The notes beneath the pieces are model-generated. The model had not been told where the DNA came from and searched no databases. It worked only from the letters and a program-made list of their open reading frames with translations. A stretch of DNA of 64,000 nt from positions 1,178,001 through 1,242,000 of the forward strand of contig NZ_CP040078.1 in NCBI RefSeq assembly GCF_005280735.1. The letters are read 5' to 3'. The stretch's first letter is position 1, and every line of letters begins with the position of its first letter. Positions 62,540-64,000 of the stretch are shown piece after piece. A program made the position numbers and the translations under genes. The DNA is from Trinickia violacea (GTDB lineage: Bacteria > Pseudomonadota > Gammaproteobacteria > Burkholderiales > Burkholderiaceae).

Positions 62540-64000
62540 TCAAGCAGGCAACGCAAAACTCGAGATCGCTTCGCGCAGCGAACTCACCTGGTCCTTCAGC
62601 GAATGCGCGGCCGCCGCCGCTTCTTCGACCAGCGCGGCATTCTGCTGCGTGACCTGATCCATCTCGCCGACCGCGCGATTCACTTGCTCGATGCCCGCGC
62701 TTTGCTCGCGCGATGCGTGGCTGATCTCCTCGAGGATTTCGTTGACGCGCCGCACCGATTGCACGATTTCGCCCATCGTCGAGCCCGCGTTCGCAACGAG
62801 CGCCGCGCCTTGATCGACGGTATGCGTCGACGATTCGATCAGCACCTTGATTTCCTTCGCGGCGGTGGCGGAGCGTTGCGCGAGGCTGCGCACTTCCGAT
62901 GCGACGACCGCGAAGCCGCGCCCTTGTTCGCCGGCGCGCGCCGCTTCGACGGCCGCGTTCAGCGCGAGGATGTTGGTTTGGAACGCGATGCCGTCGATCA
63001 CGCCGATGATGTCGCCGATCTTCTGCGAGCTCGACGTGATCTCGCTCATCGTGCGCACCACGTCGTCGACGACGCTGCTGCCGCGCATCGCGACGTCCGC
63101 GGCCTGCTCGGCAAGCCGGGCGGCCTGCGTGGCGCTTTCGGCGCTTTGCTTCACGTTGGCCGTCATCTGATCCATGCTCGACGCGGTCTGCACGAGCGCG
63201 GCGGCCTGCTGCTCGGTGCGCTGCGACAGATCGGTGTTGCCCGCAGCGATTTCGTTCGCGCCGACGTTGATGTTCTCGGTGCCGGTCCGCACGCGGGAAA
63301 CGGCATCGACGAGGCCTGCCTGCATCGAGGCGAGCGCGTGCATCAGGCTCGAATCGTCGTCGCGGCGCACCGGCACGCGCACCGTCAGGTCGCCCTCGGC
63401 GATGCGCCGCGCGGAGTCGACCGCCAGCTCGATCTCGCCGCCGAGGCTGCGGCGCACGCTCTTGAGCACGAGCACCATCGCGATCGTGGCAACGGCGCCG
63501 AGCACGAGGATGGTCGCGAACCAGCGCAGCGCGCTCGCGATCACCGCGTCCTGCACGTCGTCCATGTACATGCCGGTGACGATGCACCAGTCCCACGGGG
63601 CGAAGCGCCGCGCGAAGCTCGTCTTCGAGACCGGCTGGTCATGGCCCGGTTTCGGCCAGTCGTAGCTGACGAAGCCGCCGCCGTCCTGGTTCGCGGCCCT
63701 GACGATGTCCATGAACAGGTTGCGGCCGCTGGGGTCCTTGAAGTTCGCCATGTTCTTGCCGACCAGCTCCGGCTTGAACGGATGCATCAGCATGTCGGCT
63801 TGCGAGTCGTTGATCGAGAAATAGCCGTCCTTGCCGTAGCGCAGCTTGGAGATCGTCTCCAGCGCTTTTTTCTTGGCATCGTCTTCGCTCATCGTGTGCT
63901 GCTGGGATGCCGTGTAGTAGAAGTTGGCGATGCTCGTCGCTTCGTCGACGAGCGAGACCAACTGATCGCGCCGGTCGGCCAGCGTCGACGCGCGGTTTTG
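62540..64000 (-). CDS. Methyl-accepting chemotaxis protein (5' end cut by window edge)
   Basis: At least 486 codons; the frame stays open to the right edge, so the N-terminal membrane helix is missing. What is present, in order: a single Cache (sCache) sensor domain (about the first 140 residues; YGKDGYFSINDSQADMLMHP and PWDWCIVTGMYMDDV), a membrane helix (WFATILVLGAVATIAMVLVL), a HAMP domain, and a long coiled-coil signalling domain with the conserved hairpin tip IAFQTNILALNAAVEAARAG followed by GRGFAVVASEVRSLAQRSA. The ligand may be a small carboxylate, as for many sCache receptors, but this is inference. The C-terminus (SSFALPA) lacks a CheR-docking pentapeptide. Confidence 0.95.
   Translation of the reverse strand, partial: QNRASTLADRRDQLVSLVDEATSIANFYYTASQQHTMSEDDAKKKALETISKLRYGKDGYFSINDSQADMLMHPFKPELVGKNMANFKDPSGRNLFMDIVRAANQDGGGFVSYDWPKPGHDQPVSKTSFARRFAPWDWCIVTGMYMDDVQDAVIASALRWFATILVLGAVATIAMVLVLKSVRRSLGGEIELAVDSARRIAEGDLTVRVPVRRDDDSSLMHALASMQAGLVDAVSRVRTGTENINVGANEIAAGNTDLSQRTEQQAAALVQTASSMDQMTANVKQSAESATQAARLAEQAADVAMRGSSVVDDVVRTMSEITSSSQKIGDIIGVIDGIAFQTNILALNAAVEAARAGEQGRGFAVVASEVRSLAQRSATAAKEIKVLIESSTHTVDQGAALVANAGSTMGEIVQSVRRVNEILEEISHASREQSAGIEQVNRAVGEMDQVTQQNAALVEEAAAAAHSLKDQVSSLREAISSFALPA

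Noticed and set aside
1..64000. tRNA, rRNA, CRISPR arrays, integrases and intact IS elements
   Set aside because: Looked for cloverleaf T-loop signatures, spaced identical repeats and recombinase or transposase motifs; none found.

Overview
The window is a stretch of high-GC bacterial chromosome (roughly 64% by eye), densely packed with genes on both strands. The gene families point to a betaproteobacterium of the Burkholderiaceae (Burkholderia/Paraburkholderia/Caballeronia group): a BPSS1780-family membrane protein, PenR/AmpR-like and GcvA-like LysR regulators, an intracellular PHA depolymerase with a Cys nucleophile, a DUF3311 + MctP monocarboxylate uptake pair, an OmpW porin and a giant kinase/ATPase/histidine-kinase fusion. 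I saw no rRNA, tRNA, CRISPR array, intact insertion sequence or phage integrase.

Layout. 1-10 kb: an AmpR-like regulator, a possible IS21-type relic, a 1833-aa serine/threonine kinase-like/ATPase/GAF-PAS-histidine kinase followed by a remnant of a response regulator, an LRAT-domain protein, an ACX4-like acyl-CoA dehydrogenase and a frameshifted AhpD-like relic. 10-16 kb: a MocR regulator divergent from a cytochrome b-like membrane protein, an orphan OmpR-type regulator, a HAD hydrolase and a PhzF-like isomerase. 16-24 kb: an APC permease divergent from a WYL regulator, two small unknown genes flanked by a 63-bp duplication of the lhr 3' end, then the Lhr helicase. 24-35 kb: a YdjM-like protein, two conserved proteins, gamma-glutamyltransferase, an HtrA-like protease without a visible signal peptide, a FUSC protein, a VOC protein, PPK2 convergent with a PiT phosphate transporter, an NRAMP-related transporter and a LysR regulator.

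36-41.9 kb is a clear catabolic operon: aldehyde dehydrogenase, MFS transporter, enolase-superfamily enzyme and GMC oxidoreductase. It fits uptake and stepwise oxidation of an alcohol or sugar to an acid, followed by dehydration or isomerisation, and it ends in a strong terminator. 42-52 kb holds YigZ, a GST, PhaZ, OmpW behind an unusual repeated leader, a cupin, a diguanylate cyclase, a lower-GC two-gene islet (possible cell-wall hydrolase plus an exported partner), a second FtsI-type penicillin-binding protein and a TRIC/UPF0126 channel.

52-54.2 kb is a tightly overlapping operon of a DUF4142 protein, a cupredoxin, an ECF sigma factor and an exported Cys-rich lectin-like protein, with no recognisable anti-sigma factor. 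54.3-58.7 kb runs from a LysR regulator through DUF3311-MctP, a methyltransferase and a persulfide-dioxygenase-like enzyme. 58.9-61.3 kb is a divergent YeiH/YeiE-like pair, which together with the preceding enzyme suggests sulfur or sulfite handling. The window closes with a zinc alcohol dehydrogenase and a chemotaxis receptor cut by the right edge.

The strongest leads for something undescribed are the overlapping hydrolase/exported-protein pair (48-49 kb), the small-gene pair bounded by the lhr duplication (18.4-19.3 kb), the ECF-sigma/cupredoxin operon (52-54 kb) and the repeated leader of the OmpW gene (45.06-45.16 kb). All functions are inferred from sequence motifs alone; no database search was possible.
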